Positions 1-12,113 of a DNA stretch of 64,000 bases are shown here, one piece after another (within the stretch, counting starts at the first letter, position 1; the number at the start of each line of letters is the position of its first letter). A program made the translations under genes and the position numbers. The notes beneath the pieces are model-generated. The model searched no databases, had not been told where the DNA came from, and saw nothing but the letters and a program-made list of their open reading frames with translations. Source of the DNA: Lingula anatina (lineage: Eukaryota; Brachiopoda; Lingulata; Lingulida; Lingulidae); the NCBI RefSeq assembly GCF_001039355.2, contig NW_019775158.1:348827-412826 (forward strand), in the 5' to 3' direction.

Positions 1-369
1 TTTCACTTTGGTAAGTGGTTGCAGGTGAGCCATTGAATTGTTCAGTTAGACTTGAACGATATAGGCTATTTATTTATTCATTTACTTATTTATCTTTTTT
101 ATTGTATTTATTTATCTGTTTGTTTTTTGTTTATTTGTTTGTGTGAGGGTTGATTTATTTGTTTATTTTAAACATTTTTATTTATCCATGTATTGCTTTA
201 TATCAGCAACAAAACAAAAAATATTTTAAAATAAATGAGTCTTTTGATCAACTTCGTTTTGTGAATGAAATAAAAAATATTTACGCAGACTTTATGCTAA
301 TGACCAGCAATATGTTCGTTTTAAATCGGTCACTTAAAGTAAACTTTCTAAAGTATGCCGTATTTTTAT

Positions 370-860
370 GCAAAAGGTAATTTGCTATGACCCACTAGAG
401 CCCAATGTTACCACGAAGCCATGGAAGCTTCGTTGATACGTCATGATCAGATGGAAACTTTCAACCTGGAGGACCTTTCAACCGTTTTCGTGACATTCCT
501 ATTCAGGAGCCAGGTCGATGTCGTGGTGGACTGACGTGCGCCACCCGGGATTCGAACCCGTTTCTTTGAGTCGCCTTGCTTCAATTGCATCCATGCACGC
601 TACCGACTGCGCCGTAACGGACCCACCGACCACCGTATGTACGGGTTTCGTCTTAAAGTAACCAATCGCAAATTTTAAAAATTAATTTCGGCAAAAATTG
701 AGATAATATCTGGTAGGGTTCGAACCAGCGTACGAGTGTCTGATTATGAGACAGCAATATTACCACGCAGCCACGACAGTTTCGTTGACACGATATGATC
801 AGATGGAAACTTTCAACCGAGTCACGGAGAGGGCCAGGTTGGATGTACATGTGTATATCT
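370..860 (-). repeat. tRNA-derived SINE cluster with two tRNA-like heads
   Basis: Read on the minus strand, 538-622 resembles a tRNA. It has an A-box-like GGCGCAGTCGGTAGCG (about 601-617) and a near-perfect B box GGTTCGAATCCC (547-558). A second B-box-like GGTTCGAACCC lies near 717-728, after a tRNA-like stretch. Both share a body motif around TCAGATGGAAACTTTCAACC (near 448 and 801), so they are copies of one SINE family rather than functional tRNA genes. No clean acceptor stem was found. Confidence 0.65.
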
Positions 861-939
861 GCTATCCCAATCAATAATCCGGGTGCCGCATTTCATCCCA
901 CGCAACCCCAGTCCCTGACCATGGTTTATCTTGAACGGT

Positions 940-1312
940 AAAGTTCATGATGTACAGGAAGCCGTGTTTGAGAACCCGACACGGAGCTTGGAGTTTGTTA
1001 GCTCCGCCAAGGAGGTTATGTTTTTGGTTCCTTTAGTTTATCTGTCTGTCTGTCTGTCTGTCTGTTAGCAACATTACAGAAAAAGTTATCGACCGATTTT
1101 GATGAAATTTTCAGGAACTGTCAGAAGTGGACGAGGGAACAGATGATTAGTTATTGGTGGTGATCTGGATCATTAATCAATCAATAATCAATAATCAAAA
1201 ATCGAAAAACTTAATCATTATAGAATGAAAATTTAGGGGTGAAACGGCATTGGGTGGAGACTTTGCTGCCTTGGCGGAGGTCTGCGCTCTCAGAGTGCTT
1301 TTCTAGTTTTAT
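940..1312 (+). repeat. interspersed repeat with (TCTG)n and a conserved tail
   Basis: A roughly 370-bp repeat-like block. It contains GCTCCGCCAAGGAGGTTATG, a (CTGT)n run at about 1040-1065, a segment like ATCGACCGATTTTGATGAAA, and a tail like TTGGCGGAGGTCTGCGCTCT. From memory, blocks of this type recur in many animal genomes as SINE or retroelement tails. The assignment is by resemblance only; no target duplication was defined. Confidence 0.5.
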
Positions 1313-1339
1313 ACTAAGATTAATTTTGGCTTTGCCCAA

Positions 1340-1770
1340 AAAGTAATTTTTGCAAAAGGTAATTTGGTATGTCCAACGAGAGCCCACATTCGTTCCTGTG
1401 ACTTTCCGATACCAGGGCCTGGTCGACGTCGTTGTTGTGGTGCGTCATCCTGGATTTGAACGCGTGGCTCTCCGTTACCATGGGTTGATGACTACTTTAC
1501 ATTTGTATTTGCATCCATGCAAGCTCCCGACTGCGCAGTTTCTGTGCCGCCCACCCTCCGTACCTACGAGTTTGTCCTTACAGTAATCAAACGCAATATT
1601 TGTAAATTATTTCTGGCAAAAAAAAATAAATAAATAAAAAAAAAATAAAAAAATAGTCGCATTCTCGAGCTCGAACCCGTGTAGGAGTACGAAACTTTCA
1701 ACCTTCTCACGAAGAGGAACAGTTTGGATATACACGTAAACATCTGCAATTACGATCGATAGACGGAGTG
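1340..1770 (-). repeat. diverged second copy of the tRNA-derived SINE
   Basis: This repeats the layout of the SINE at 370-860: the segments near TTTCCGATACCAGGGCCTGG, a degraded B box near 1453-1466, and a GGGTTCGAGCT B-box-like site on the minus strand near 1668-1680, followed by the AAACTTTCAACC body motif. It is more decayed than the first copy. An A-rich run (about 1618-1652) interrupts it. Confidence 0.5.
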
Positions 1771-2219
1771 CCGCATTTCTGCCCGAGCCACGCCAGGCCC
1801 CGAACAAAGTCTTCTCATAAACACTGAAGTTCATCATGCCCACTAAACCTTGTTTGAGAACCTACAATGAAGCGTTCAGGACTACATATAGATGACTTTC
1901 TTTAAATGTCAGTCAGTGAGAAATTGTTTGCTTCCACTATGCACAATGATAACGAAGGCGGTTCACACCGAGACGGTTTTAGTTAAAGCAAGCCCCTACG
2001 AAGAGGGAATAGTTAAAAACTTTCAAATGTGTCAATAGTGGTGCCCTTTCCATTCTCTGTCAGTCAGTGAAGAATTGGTTGCTTCATCTTTGACGGTAAA
2101 ATCACACTTATATTCCCCTCTTGAAATTAGAATTTAGACTGGATGAATCATGGTTCTAAACCGTGCCATGATGTACTATTCCACCTTTAAAATACCACAG
2201 TTTTCGGGGCCCTTCAGCA

Positions 2220-2300
2220 GGTCCTGAACCCCACACGGGGGGGGGGGGAAATGGTCGGCTTTGCATCCGCGGAACCCCCCCCCCCCCCCCCCCCCCTTCA
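2220..2300. repeat. G-run and C-run hairpin inside a decayed repeat
   Basis: A G run (about 2237-2248) and a C run (about 2274-2296) flank about 26 bases and could fold back. The context (CCTGAACCCCACACG, then CCTGGACCCGCCCCTGG) resembles the GC-rich ends of hAT-like elements also seen near 31577 and 40030. No gene is visible from 1 to 2890. Confidence 0.35.
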
Positions 2301-2639
2301 AAATAATCCTGGACCCGCCCCTGGTGTGTATATAGCTATCTCATTTATCCTTCAGTCTTTGGCCAATTGAATTTAAATATGCCAAGTGAATTTTAAACAA
2401 TTCTTGCAGCATTAAATAAATTAATCAATTGACTTTTCATTGACAGACAGCTCATCAATTAAGCTGTTCCATGAACGTATTTACCCACTTTTCAACACGT
2501 CAGTGTTGACGAAAAGTGTCTATTGCATCAAAATCATAATTTGCATTGTGTCGAATACTACAGTTGCTGATAATAACAATAACAACACACATTGTCGTTA
2601 TTTCCAACTGTACACATGATGTTTGTTAAGGCACCGCAT

Positions 2640-2898
2640 GAAAGATAAGCAAATCTCGCGACAATGCACGCTCACACTGCCGCCATTCATCGCCTTATCA
2701 TAACAAAGGGCGAAAGGGGCACGCGCATATTTACCCGCCCTTTGACAGCATTCACCGACGTGTGAATCTAGGTCGTTTCCATGGACGCCACATCGACTGC
2801 GGGCAAGGCATTAGTTAACATAGAGCCTTGCCACACTGAGACGTGACGCCGTGTTGTGATTGTTTCGTTGGAAGTTTTCTCTTGGCTACAAGGAGAAA
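2640..2898 (+). promoter_or_regulatory. putative promoter of the 2899 gene, with an RFX-like site
   Basis: This GC-richer stretch precedes the start codon at 2899. It contains GTTTCCATGGACGC at about 2775-2788, which partly matches the palindromic X-box bound by RFX factors in ciliary genes (consensus GTNRCC then GGYRAC); the right half is imperfect. No TATA box is evident. The promoter role is inferred from position. Confidence 0.35.
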
Positions 2899-3940
2899 AT
2901 GTCGGATCACGAAGGGGAGGAGGTAAGCGTTTCATAGATGTAGAAAATACAGTAGGAATTAATGGTTTGGATGAAGGTTGTTACACGTAGTACTTAAGGA
3001 TCTCGCTTCACTAGTAATCTGTTGATCGACCACTCATGGACCATTAAATGTTGATTACGAGCGTCCTTGCCTCTATCACTTAATAGCACGGAGAGGATCC
3101 TTAACTGACCATATAGTCCTGCGATTTATATAGCTCTAACATTTCACTGTACGAAGATTGGTTACACCCCTCCCCAAGAGGACCCAAAAATTTAGGCAAT
3201 ATTAATGGTCGAAGGTGGCTTTCCAATACAGCTACACAAAGTATGCTACTCCCGTCCCCCCGTTGGAGCCCTGTACATAGTAATATATTTGTAGACGGAG
3301 AGAACTGTGGTCGTAAAATACTGTACATGCCCAGCTGAATTGCCTCGTCATAAAGAGAACCTCATATGAGGTGCACATGCATATACAGTCTATATATGTA
3401 CATATTTAGCGACCTCTGTTCAATATATGGATCAGTAGATCTTAACGACTGTGTAATGTGAATGAAAAATTAACAGAAGATCGTGCGCAGGTATAACCAA
3501 AACAAAAAACACCTAAAAGTGAAACAAAAGAAAAACAAAGATGTCCTATTCCCTTTTTGCTTCTTAACTGACCTGGTTGAAAAAAATGAGGGGTTCCCCC
3601 CCCCCCCCCCCCCCCCCCCACCCACCCCACCCACACACCCCACCCACCCCCCCCCCCCCCNNNNNNNNNNNNNNNNNNNNNNNNNNNNNNNNNNNNNNNN
3701 NNNNNNNNNNNNNNNNNNNNNNNNNNNNNNNNNNNNNNNNNNNNNNNNNNNNNNNNNNNNNNNNNNNNNNNNNNNNNNNNNNNNNNNNNNNNNNNNNNNN
3801 NNNNNNNNNNNNNNNNNNNNNNNNNNNNNNNNNNNNNNNNNNNNNNNNNNNNNNNNNNNNNNNNNNNNNNNNAAAAAAAAAAAAAAAAAAAGTTCCCTTC
3901 CCCTTTTTTTCTTTAACTGCCCGGTTGAAAAAAAAGGGGG

Positions 3941-3971
<31 letters not shown>

Positions 3972-4722
3972 ACACTGTCTTCAGTGCCTATATGACGATC
4001 CATTGCTGTCTCGTTAATGTATTTATGTATCTATGCATTTTTCATCTGCTTTTCACCATTTATTAGTCTGAAAAGACGACTAAGGTGCCACATAATCACA
4101 GTTATTTGCATTTTCTTTCCCTTTAAAAAGAGATCTTTACCCGTTGTCATAGCCCATAAGGCGAAATCACAGTCAAAGCATAACCCGTATTTTAATATGT
4201 TCATTATAAAGCTCAATGCGCGTCGTGGTTAACTACGGTTTTGTTTTGCACATCATTTCCTTTTGATAACAGCGTTCCCTTCCTTTGAAATGGACAGCAA
4301 TTGTCCGAGATGAAAAGTTAATAGCGTTTCTTCGATCCAGCTCAGAGTGGTTTGTAGTGGTTATATAGATGACATTACTCCTTATTGAACGCTGACAATA
4401 TTCAAACATGAACTAGTTGATCTTTGTGAAGTGTGAAATATTCAGACAAAAGGCGCTCTCGCTGTCTTATTGATAGCGGTTGATAACTACTGTTAGCCGT
4501 TTCTTTGATTACTGGCTTTTGAATTATTATTCAAGCAGATAATCTCACTGAGCGTTTTACTGAGTAAAAGTAGATAAATGCATTAACTGGTCGATTATAG
4601 GGGTTTTAGGTCAAATTTAGCATGCTTGATTACATGAAGTGTCTGCGGGGTATCAGTGCTTTGGATTACTAGTTTTTTGACAGCGACGAATATTAGTGAA
4701 ATATGTCTGTTCATACACGCAT

Positions 4723-4759
<37 letters not shown>

Positions 4760-6320
4760 AAAAAGAATGACATTCATGTGCTATATATGTGGATAAAAAC
4801 AAAGCGTGTGTTATAGTTCATCAATAGGAATGATGTTTCATGTGGAGTGAAGCGACCCGCAAAGATTTTTTTATAGATTTTTAAGCATTTTACAAACAAA
4901 TGCTGTGATTGCGTATAATAAACTAATATGTATTTTCTTTGTTTTTTCAGAAACACAAAGATTCACATGGTAGGTTTTGCATATTGAAAGACAGACATGA
5001 AAGTGGGATCAACCGTACAAAAAGCTAAATTCTCTCTCTCTCTCTCTCTCTTTTCTCTCTCAAACAAGCGCCAGCACACACACACACACACGCACACGCA
5101 CACACACACAATGCACTCATAGTAAAACGGGTAAATGTAAAAATTAATTAACGAAGTGTGTAAGAATTTTTTGTTTAACGACAATTTGAATAGCAAATAT
5201 ATTTACAAATCTTTCAAAAGACGGCGAGGACAAACATGAGACAGACGCCGAGAAAAAGAGAAAAGAATATTTCAAGGAGGAGCTGCGTCGATTGCAGAAA
5301 AACCTCAAAGAAGAAAAAGAAAAGATCAAGCCGCCACCAATGTAAGTATTTTCTCATTCCTCCTGGCTTCAGTTTCACAATAAATAAATAAATAAATAAA
5401 TAAAACGCGGTGGTGTTCACCTTTGAGAGGCCAAGCGGAGGTGGGGTGGGTGGGATGCTCCAAGAATCCCTTCATAACCCACTCCTGCTCAGTGATTAGA
5501 TTTAAATGGTGTCCTTTCATTTTAAAACAATACTTAACAATGCATTGTTTGGAAATACTGAGGATTAGCTAATATAACTACTATAAGGCCAATCTCTGCT
5601 TGCCACTTTAGTTATAGGCCTATTCGATACTTCTTTGTTTATAAAGCTGATTTCTTTATCAGAAAAAAAGGCAAAGTTGTTGTATTATTAATGCTGCTGT
5701 GCAGTGCTTTCCTTGGTTGTTGATTTTGAACGTGGGAAAAGTAAGCACTTAAAAATGGTAGAAAATATCGATCTAAAATGTCCCATTCTTTATAATACGA
5801 ATATTAATTTGCTTAAAGAGCCCAGTGTACACTATCTGATGTCAATATTTGGTAGAGCAGAACTGTTTACGAAGGCTGATACGTGTTGTATTTTAGGTAT
5901 CTTGTGTAACCATTGCTAATGCTAATAGTTTTTTTTTAAATTGAATCAAGGGTGATTTTAGGATTTCTTTATGTATTATGATTGGTTACAAATATTTTAA
6001 GATCTCAAACCCGTTATCAGTCAATAAAACAATTTGGTATTCATGAGAAACTTTCCCCCTGTGTGTTTAACATGCATTATTCTTTATTTCAACGATTTCG
6101 TAATATAGCGACGTTTGTTACATAGGTCGAATTTCTTTTACTATCGATGTAGTGTTACACGATTACAAATACGTAGTGATGTTGTAGGTGTTAAATATTA
6201 ACGACCCTGGCGAACAGGTAATTTTCCTCATTCCAGATCAGTATATTTCATGACATTGATTTCATATAAACTGCATTTTTTGTTGTCAGGTGCGTCAAAC
6301 ATCCAAGAATTTTCACTATC

Positions 6321-6362
<42 letters not shown>

Positions 6363-8141
6363 TATTTAACGCCTAAGTAAGGAAACTGTGTCTGTATGTT
6401 TCAGCAAGGAACACTCCCCATTTATTTTCAACACGTTAGGGCCATACTGCGGTACATCCGCAGCCAGCTACTTAATAAATGGGGTAAGTATTCAATAGGA
6501 CATGGTCAGGGTCTAATGCTTGCTAGATGAGCTATCCATTTTATTTATGATAAAAAATATAATTGTTTAACTTATGTCTCATTATATTATGCATTTTGAC
6601 TCAAACATTGTGCTTGTTTCCTGTCATTGTTGATTATTTTAAAAACCACATACCACTTTCCTTATCTCGATAGATTAACAATTTCATAAAAAATACAAAG
6701 GAATAAATGAATGTTAAATACATTTATCAATTTATTTATGAAATTAAGACTCTTAAGAAAACTTGCCATTACCCATTTTTACATTTCAGCCTGAAGACAC
6801 GAAACTGGTTTCCCGTTCTTACGCGACCAGGGCGACAGCTATCGGACTGTGTGACCCCTGGACTGCCCTCGCTATGGACCAAAAGCCCAGTCCTAGGGTG
6901 GAACCACCAGAGATTAAATCGCTGGACGAGCTTTCGGCGTAAGTCCAGTTTTGCCAAGACCCTTTAGCTAGATTTCTTTTGAGAAAGTAAAAATAAAAGT
7001 TTGGGGAGTCTAAATAATTCCCGCCCCATCAGCACACGAACGAAACGTAGAGCCTCGATATGAAACCAGGCAACTTTTGTGTTTTTAATCTCCAAATACT
7101 TTAAAAAATCAATTAAGTTAATAAAAACGCCAGGAACAAGAACTTCTTGAATCGTACATTTTATATTAATGATTATTAAAGATCATAATAATAAAAGAGT
7201 CGCATTTCGATTTACTCCATGCTATGGTCTTTATTGAAAAATAGCAATTTTTTGAGATTACAAATTGCATCGTATTGTTTGGTTCCATTGCCTCGCTTTC
7301 AAAAATTAGAACTGGCGCTGCAAAACCGGAAGACGAAGTTAAAAAATTTATATTGGCCGAGTTCGCCCTGGAACAAGAATGTCCTCGCAGCATTATCTGC
7401 AATCAACCTTCCTACGATTTTAAATACATTTTGCAATGTCATTTTCAATCTGGCACATGGCGCATTTTATGTATCAAGAGTGGGGGAGGGGTGAAAAATC
7501 CCAATTGGGGCCACATATAACACTATAAATACAATGGGAATCCACTTGTAATGAAGCTAAAATAAATGTTATTCTAAGGAATTCCGATGGATTTACTTTT
7601 TAAAACACAAAATCAATAAAACATTTCTAATTTAAAATTTCAAAAAGACACCAGAGAGCAAATGAAATAAAATCAACCAGACGGTAACCACCGGCAGGCT
7701 TTGTCAATTTCACGAACTTGTTTATTTCAAATAGCGCACTTTTCGTGCATGCGCAGTTGTTTGAAGCCTGTGCTCGCCCCATGTGTTTTTTGAAATGCGC
7801 GCCAATGAATGGTTCACAGGACCAGGCAATGGCAAATTCGTATCTTCGGATATTTTTGTATGCGGTTCATAAAAAATTCAACTTGATTTCTGGTGGTTTC
7901 TTTGATATTTCATCAGTAATATGTTCATTCTTATCTCAAATAATTCATTATTTTATATTCAGGCAGAGGCTTGCAAGAATAAGGTACTATAGATATTTCA
8001 TCCGTTTCTAGATCTCGTAACGATTTAGTCTTTTTTTTTTCCTGTGCACTACGAAATGTGTAACCTGATGTTTTCCATATACACCCTCCATCCGCTTTTT
8101 CTGATATCTNGTTAGTGAAATATGTCTGTTCATACACGCAT

Positions 8142-8182
<41 letters not shown>

Positions 8183-8811
8183 AAAAAGAATGACATTCAT
8201 GTGCTATATATGTGGATAAAAACAAAGCGTGTGTTATAGTTTATCAATAGGAATGATGTTTCATGTGGAGTGAAGCGACCCGCAAAGATTTTTTTATAGA
8301 TTTTTAAGCATTTTACAAACAAATGCTGTGATTGCGTATAATAAACTAATATGTATTTTCTTTGTTTTTTCAGAAACACAAAGATTCACATGGTAGGTTT
8401 TCCATATTGAAAGACAGACATGAAAGTGGGATCAACCGTACAAAAAGCTAAATTCTCTCTCTCTCTCTCTCTCTCTCTCTTTTCTCTCTCAAACAAGCGC
8501 CAGCACACACACACACACACACGCACACACACACACACACAATGCACGCATAGTAAAACGGGTAAATGTAAAAATTAATTAACGAAGTGTGTAAGAATTT
8601 TTTGTTTAACGACAATTTGAATAGCAAATATATTTACAAATCTTTCAAAAGACGGCGAGGACAAACATGAGACAGACGCCGAGAAAAAGAGAAAAGAATA
8701 TTTCAAGGAGGAGCTGCGTCGATTGCAGAAAAACCTCAAAGAAGAAAAAGAAAAGATCAAGCCGCCACCAATGTAAGTATTTTCTCATTCCTCCTGGCTT
8801 CAGTTTCACAA

Positions 8812-8854
<43 letters not shown>

Positions 8855-11464
8855 AACGCGGTGGTGTTCACCTTTGAGAGGCCAAGCGGAGGTGGGGTGG
8901 GTGGGCCCGGTGGGATGCTCCAAGAATCCCTTCATTACCCACTCCTGCTCAGTGATTAGATTTAAATGGTGTCCCTTCCCCTTTAAAACAATACTTAACA
9001 ATGCATTGTTTGGAAATACTGAGGATTAGCTAACGTAACTACCAGTAGGCCAATCTATGTTTGCCACTTTAGTTATATTCGATACTTCTTTGTTTATAAA
9101 GCTGATTTCTTTACCAGAAAAAAAGGCAAAGTTGATGTATTATTAATGCTGCTGTGCAGTGCTTTCCTTGGTTGTTGATTCTGAACGTGGGAAAAGTAAG
9201 CACTTAAAAATGGTAGAATATATCGATCTAAAATGTCCCATTCTTTGTAATACGAATATTAATTTGCTTAAAGAGCCCAGTGTACACTATCTGATGTCAA
9301 TATTTGGTAGAGCAGAACTGTTTACGAAGGCTAAGATACGTGTTGTATTTTAGGTATCTTGTGTAACCATTGCTAATGCTAATAGTTTTTTTTTAAATTG
9401 AATCAAGGGTGATTTTAGGATTTCTTTATGTATTATGATTGGTTACAAATATTTTAAGATCTCAAACCCGTTATCAGTCAATAAAACAATTTGGTGTTCA
9501 TGAGAAACTTTCCCCCTGTGTGTTTAACATGCATTATTCCTTATTTCAACGATTTCGTAATATAGCGACGTTTGTTACATAGGTCGAATTTCTTTTACTA
9601 TCGATGTAGTGTTACACGATTACAAATACGTAGTGATGTTGTAGGTGTTTTAAAATATTAACGACCCTGGCGAACAGGTAATTTTCCTCATTCCAGATCA
9701 GTATATTTCATGACATTGATTTCATATAAACTGCATTTTTTGTTGTCAGGTGCGTCAAACATCCAAGAATTTTCACTATCTTTTTTTTTTTTTTTTTTTT
9801 TTGGTATTTAACACCTAAGTAAGGAAACTGTGTCTGTATGTTTCAGCAAGGAACACTCCCCATTTATTTTCAACACGTTAGGGCCATACTGCGGTACATC
9901 CGCAGCCAGCTACTTAATAAATGGGGTAAGTATTCAATAGGACATGTTCAGGGTCTAATGCTTGCTAGATGAGCTATCCATTTTATTTATGATAAAAAAT
10001 ATAATTGTTTAACTTATGTCTCATTATATTATGCATTTTGACTCAAACATTGTGCTTGTTTCCTGTCATTGTTGATTATTTTAACCAGTGGTTTTAAAAA
10101 CCACATACCACTTTCCTAATCTCGATAGATTAACAATTTCATAAAAAATACAAAGGAATAAATGAATGTTAAATACATTTATCAATTAATTTATGAAATT
10201 AAGACTCTTAAGAAAACTTGCCATTACCCATTTTTACATTTCAGCCTGAAGACACGAAACTGGTTTCCCGTTCTTACGCGACCAGGGCGACAGCTATCGG
10301 ACTGTGTGATCCCTGGACTGCCCTCGCTATGGACCAAAAGCCCAGTCCTAGGGTGGAACCCCCAGAGATTAAATCGCTGGACGAGCTTTCGGCGTAAGTC
10401 CAGTTTTGCCAAGACCCTTTAGCTAGATTTCTTTTGAGAAAGTAAAAATAAAAGTTTGGAGAGTCTAAATAATTCCCGCCCCATCGAAGCCAATGTGTTT
10501 TTTGAAATGCGCGCCAATGAATGGTTCACAGGACCAGGCAATGGCAAATTCGTATCTTCGAATATTTTTGTATGCGGTTCATAAAAAATTCAACTTGATT
10601 TCTGGTGGTTTCTTTGATATTTCATTAGTAATATGTTCATTCTTATCTCAAATAATTCATTATTTTATATTCAGGCAGAGGCTTGCAAGAATAAGGTACT
10701 ATAGATATTTCATCCGTTTCTAGATCTCGTAACGATTTAGTCTTTTTTTTTTCCTGTACACTACGAAATGTGTAACCTGATGTTTTCCATATACACCCTC
10801 CATCCGCTTTTTCTGATATCTTGCAATTGGTATTAGATATCTTAACTTAAGTCCAAGAAACCCAGCAGCACATTATGTAAAAATTACCAGAACGCTTCCA
10901 ACAGTCGAGAAGTACGCACCTGATTACCCTTCCATCACTCATGCTGTTTTTTTTTTTTTTTTTTTTTACCTAAACAAATATAAACATGTAAATAAACATG
11001 TCTAGAGAAAGCCTAGATAAAATACAGATTCTGCTGGTATAACAATTTTAGAATTTTAAATATATCTTGTGTAGGCTCAAGTACACGTACTTTACCCGAA
11101 ATTCAATTTAATAATAAGAATTTAAACCGGTCGGTAACCTTTTTAATGGTTTTAAAACGGTGAGCTAGAATTAAAAAGTTACATTATTATCATTAACTGA
11201 TTAGTCAATTACTTAATAATCTAGTCATTAACTATTATATTTAACTGCCTACATGCATTAATGATTAATTTTTCAGATCAAGAAAAAAAGAAGATAAAGA
11301 TCGTCCAAAGAAAGAGGGCAGCACCCGTCTGCCTAAGTTTCCTGCTGTGGAGGTGGACGCCAAGGACATGAGGGATAGAAAACTGCTATACAGTGACGTC
11401 GCTACTTTGAGGTGCAGTGACACTGGGGGTTCTCTCTCTTTCTCCCTCTCTCTCCCTTCCTCCT

Positions 11465-11499
<35 letters not shown>

Positions 11500-12113
11500 T
11501 CTATTCGGTAATATATTAATTTTTTTGTTGGAAGGGATTTGTTTATTCTATATTTCACATACACTGCCTTTTTTGGCCTTTATGTAGGCCCCAAGTTTCA
11601 TCAATTTTTGTTCGGTGGAATAATTCTAAATTTCGAAGTCCTGTATAATTAAGTGAGTTATGAAAGAAGTGCTTAGACATATGTATATCATAAAGTTTAA
11701 GTCAGTTCAATCGCCATCACTTAAACACATCTTTTCTTTTTTCATACAGACAGGAGATAAAAGATAAATATACGACAAGTGCGCAGAAGCGAGTTAACGA
11801 AGAATATAACAGAACTAAACAGGACTTTTTCCGTATGGAACTGGACAAAATGGAAGAAATCCACCCAAACAGTCGACCCATCATGCGATCGGCTTATTTT
11901 GCTTATTTACAAAATACTCCGGGGGCCAAGAAAGCTGTAAAGGAATGTATCAAGGAAATGGATGCGAAAATGACAGGATCTTCGCAACAGAGCACGCCGC
12001 GGGAGGAAAAAGAAGAAGAGAGGTCAGAGGTCAGGGACGAGCAAGAAGAGCCAAGGGAAACGCCTCATCCTCAACCGGAAGAGCCTGCGACGGCCGTGGA
12101 GGCTTCCGAATAA
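2899..12113 (+). CDS. unrecognised 296-aa hydrophilic protein, seven coding exons
   Basis: I do not recognise this protein. Coding exons with GT-AG borders and matching phases are 2899-2922, 4951-4969, 5221-5341, 6405-6483, 6790-6938, 11277-11411 and 11750-12113, giving 891 nt. Exon 2 is a 19-nt microexon. The first 50 residues are highly charged (EKKRKEYFKEELRRLQKNLK) and probably a coiled coil. The middle is a more ordered block containing FIFNTLGPYCGTSAASYLIN and LCDPWTALAMD. A basic stretch and a helical segment around KQDFFRMELDKMEEIHPNSR follow. The last 50 residues are Glu/Pro rich and look disordered. There is no signal peptide or membrane segment. The start is the first ATG before exon 2. 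A second copy of exons 2-5 (8374-10393) is an assembly duplicate: including it would break the frame. An imperfect X-box upstream hints at a ciliary role, which is inference only. Confidence 0.8.
3590..3985. other. assembly gap flanked by poly-C, poly-A and CA runs
   Basis: A run of 212 Ns (3661-3872) lies between C-rich simple sequence on the left and A18, then C17 and (CA)n, on the right. It sits in intron 1 of the 2899 gene. The translated reading frames across it have no coding meaning. Confidence 0.95.
6323..6361. repeat. poly-T tract, intron 3 of the 2899 gene
   Basis: A T run of about 38 bases. The matching tract in the duplicate copy at about 9781-9802 is roughly 22 bases, so the tract is length-variable. 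Confidence 0.9.
7032..7775. repeat. about 740-bp segment present in only one of the two copies
   Basis: Copy one of the duplicated block contains this segment and copy two lacks it. In copy two the flanks meet at about 10488-10496. GCCCCAT occurs at both edges in copy one, which suggests a deletion by short homology or an insertion with a 7-bp duplication. No convincing coding capacity or terminal inverted repeat is visible. If the copies are alleles, this is a presence/absence polymorphism. Confidence 0.55.

Larger units (their letters stand above)
4693..10821. repeat. false tandem duplication (two haplotype copies joined by an N)
   Basis: Sequence 4693-8109 is repeated almost exactly at 8112-10821, with one N at 8110 between them. 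Each copy carries exons 2-5 of the 2899 gene; copy two has them at 8374-8392, 8652-8772, 9847-9925 and 10245-10393. Differences are small: microsatellite length changes, scattered substitutions (GAC/GAT and CCA/CCC in exon 5, both silent) and one indel of about 740 bp (about 7032-7775, only in copy one). Summed exon length is 368 nt, so retaining both copies would shift the frame. Two alleles placed in series is the simplest explanation. Confidence 0.85.

Noticed and set aside
538-622. Functional tRNA gene on the minus strand
   Set aside because: A and B boxes are present but there is no paired acceptor stem, and the same sequence continues into a repeated SINE body found again nearby.
3470-4017. 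Long open frames across the N run, Pro- or Gly-rich
   Set aside because: They are translations of poly-C, CA repeats and undetermined bases, not coding sequence.
7219-7520. 91- and 81-codon overlapping frames
   Set aside because: They are in the segment missing from the other haplotype copy and have no splice sites or family resemblance.
8372-10393. Genuine tandem duplication or mutually exclusive exons in the first gene
   Set aside because: The copies differ only by polymorphism-level changes, a single N joins them, and exon phases forbid use of both.
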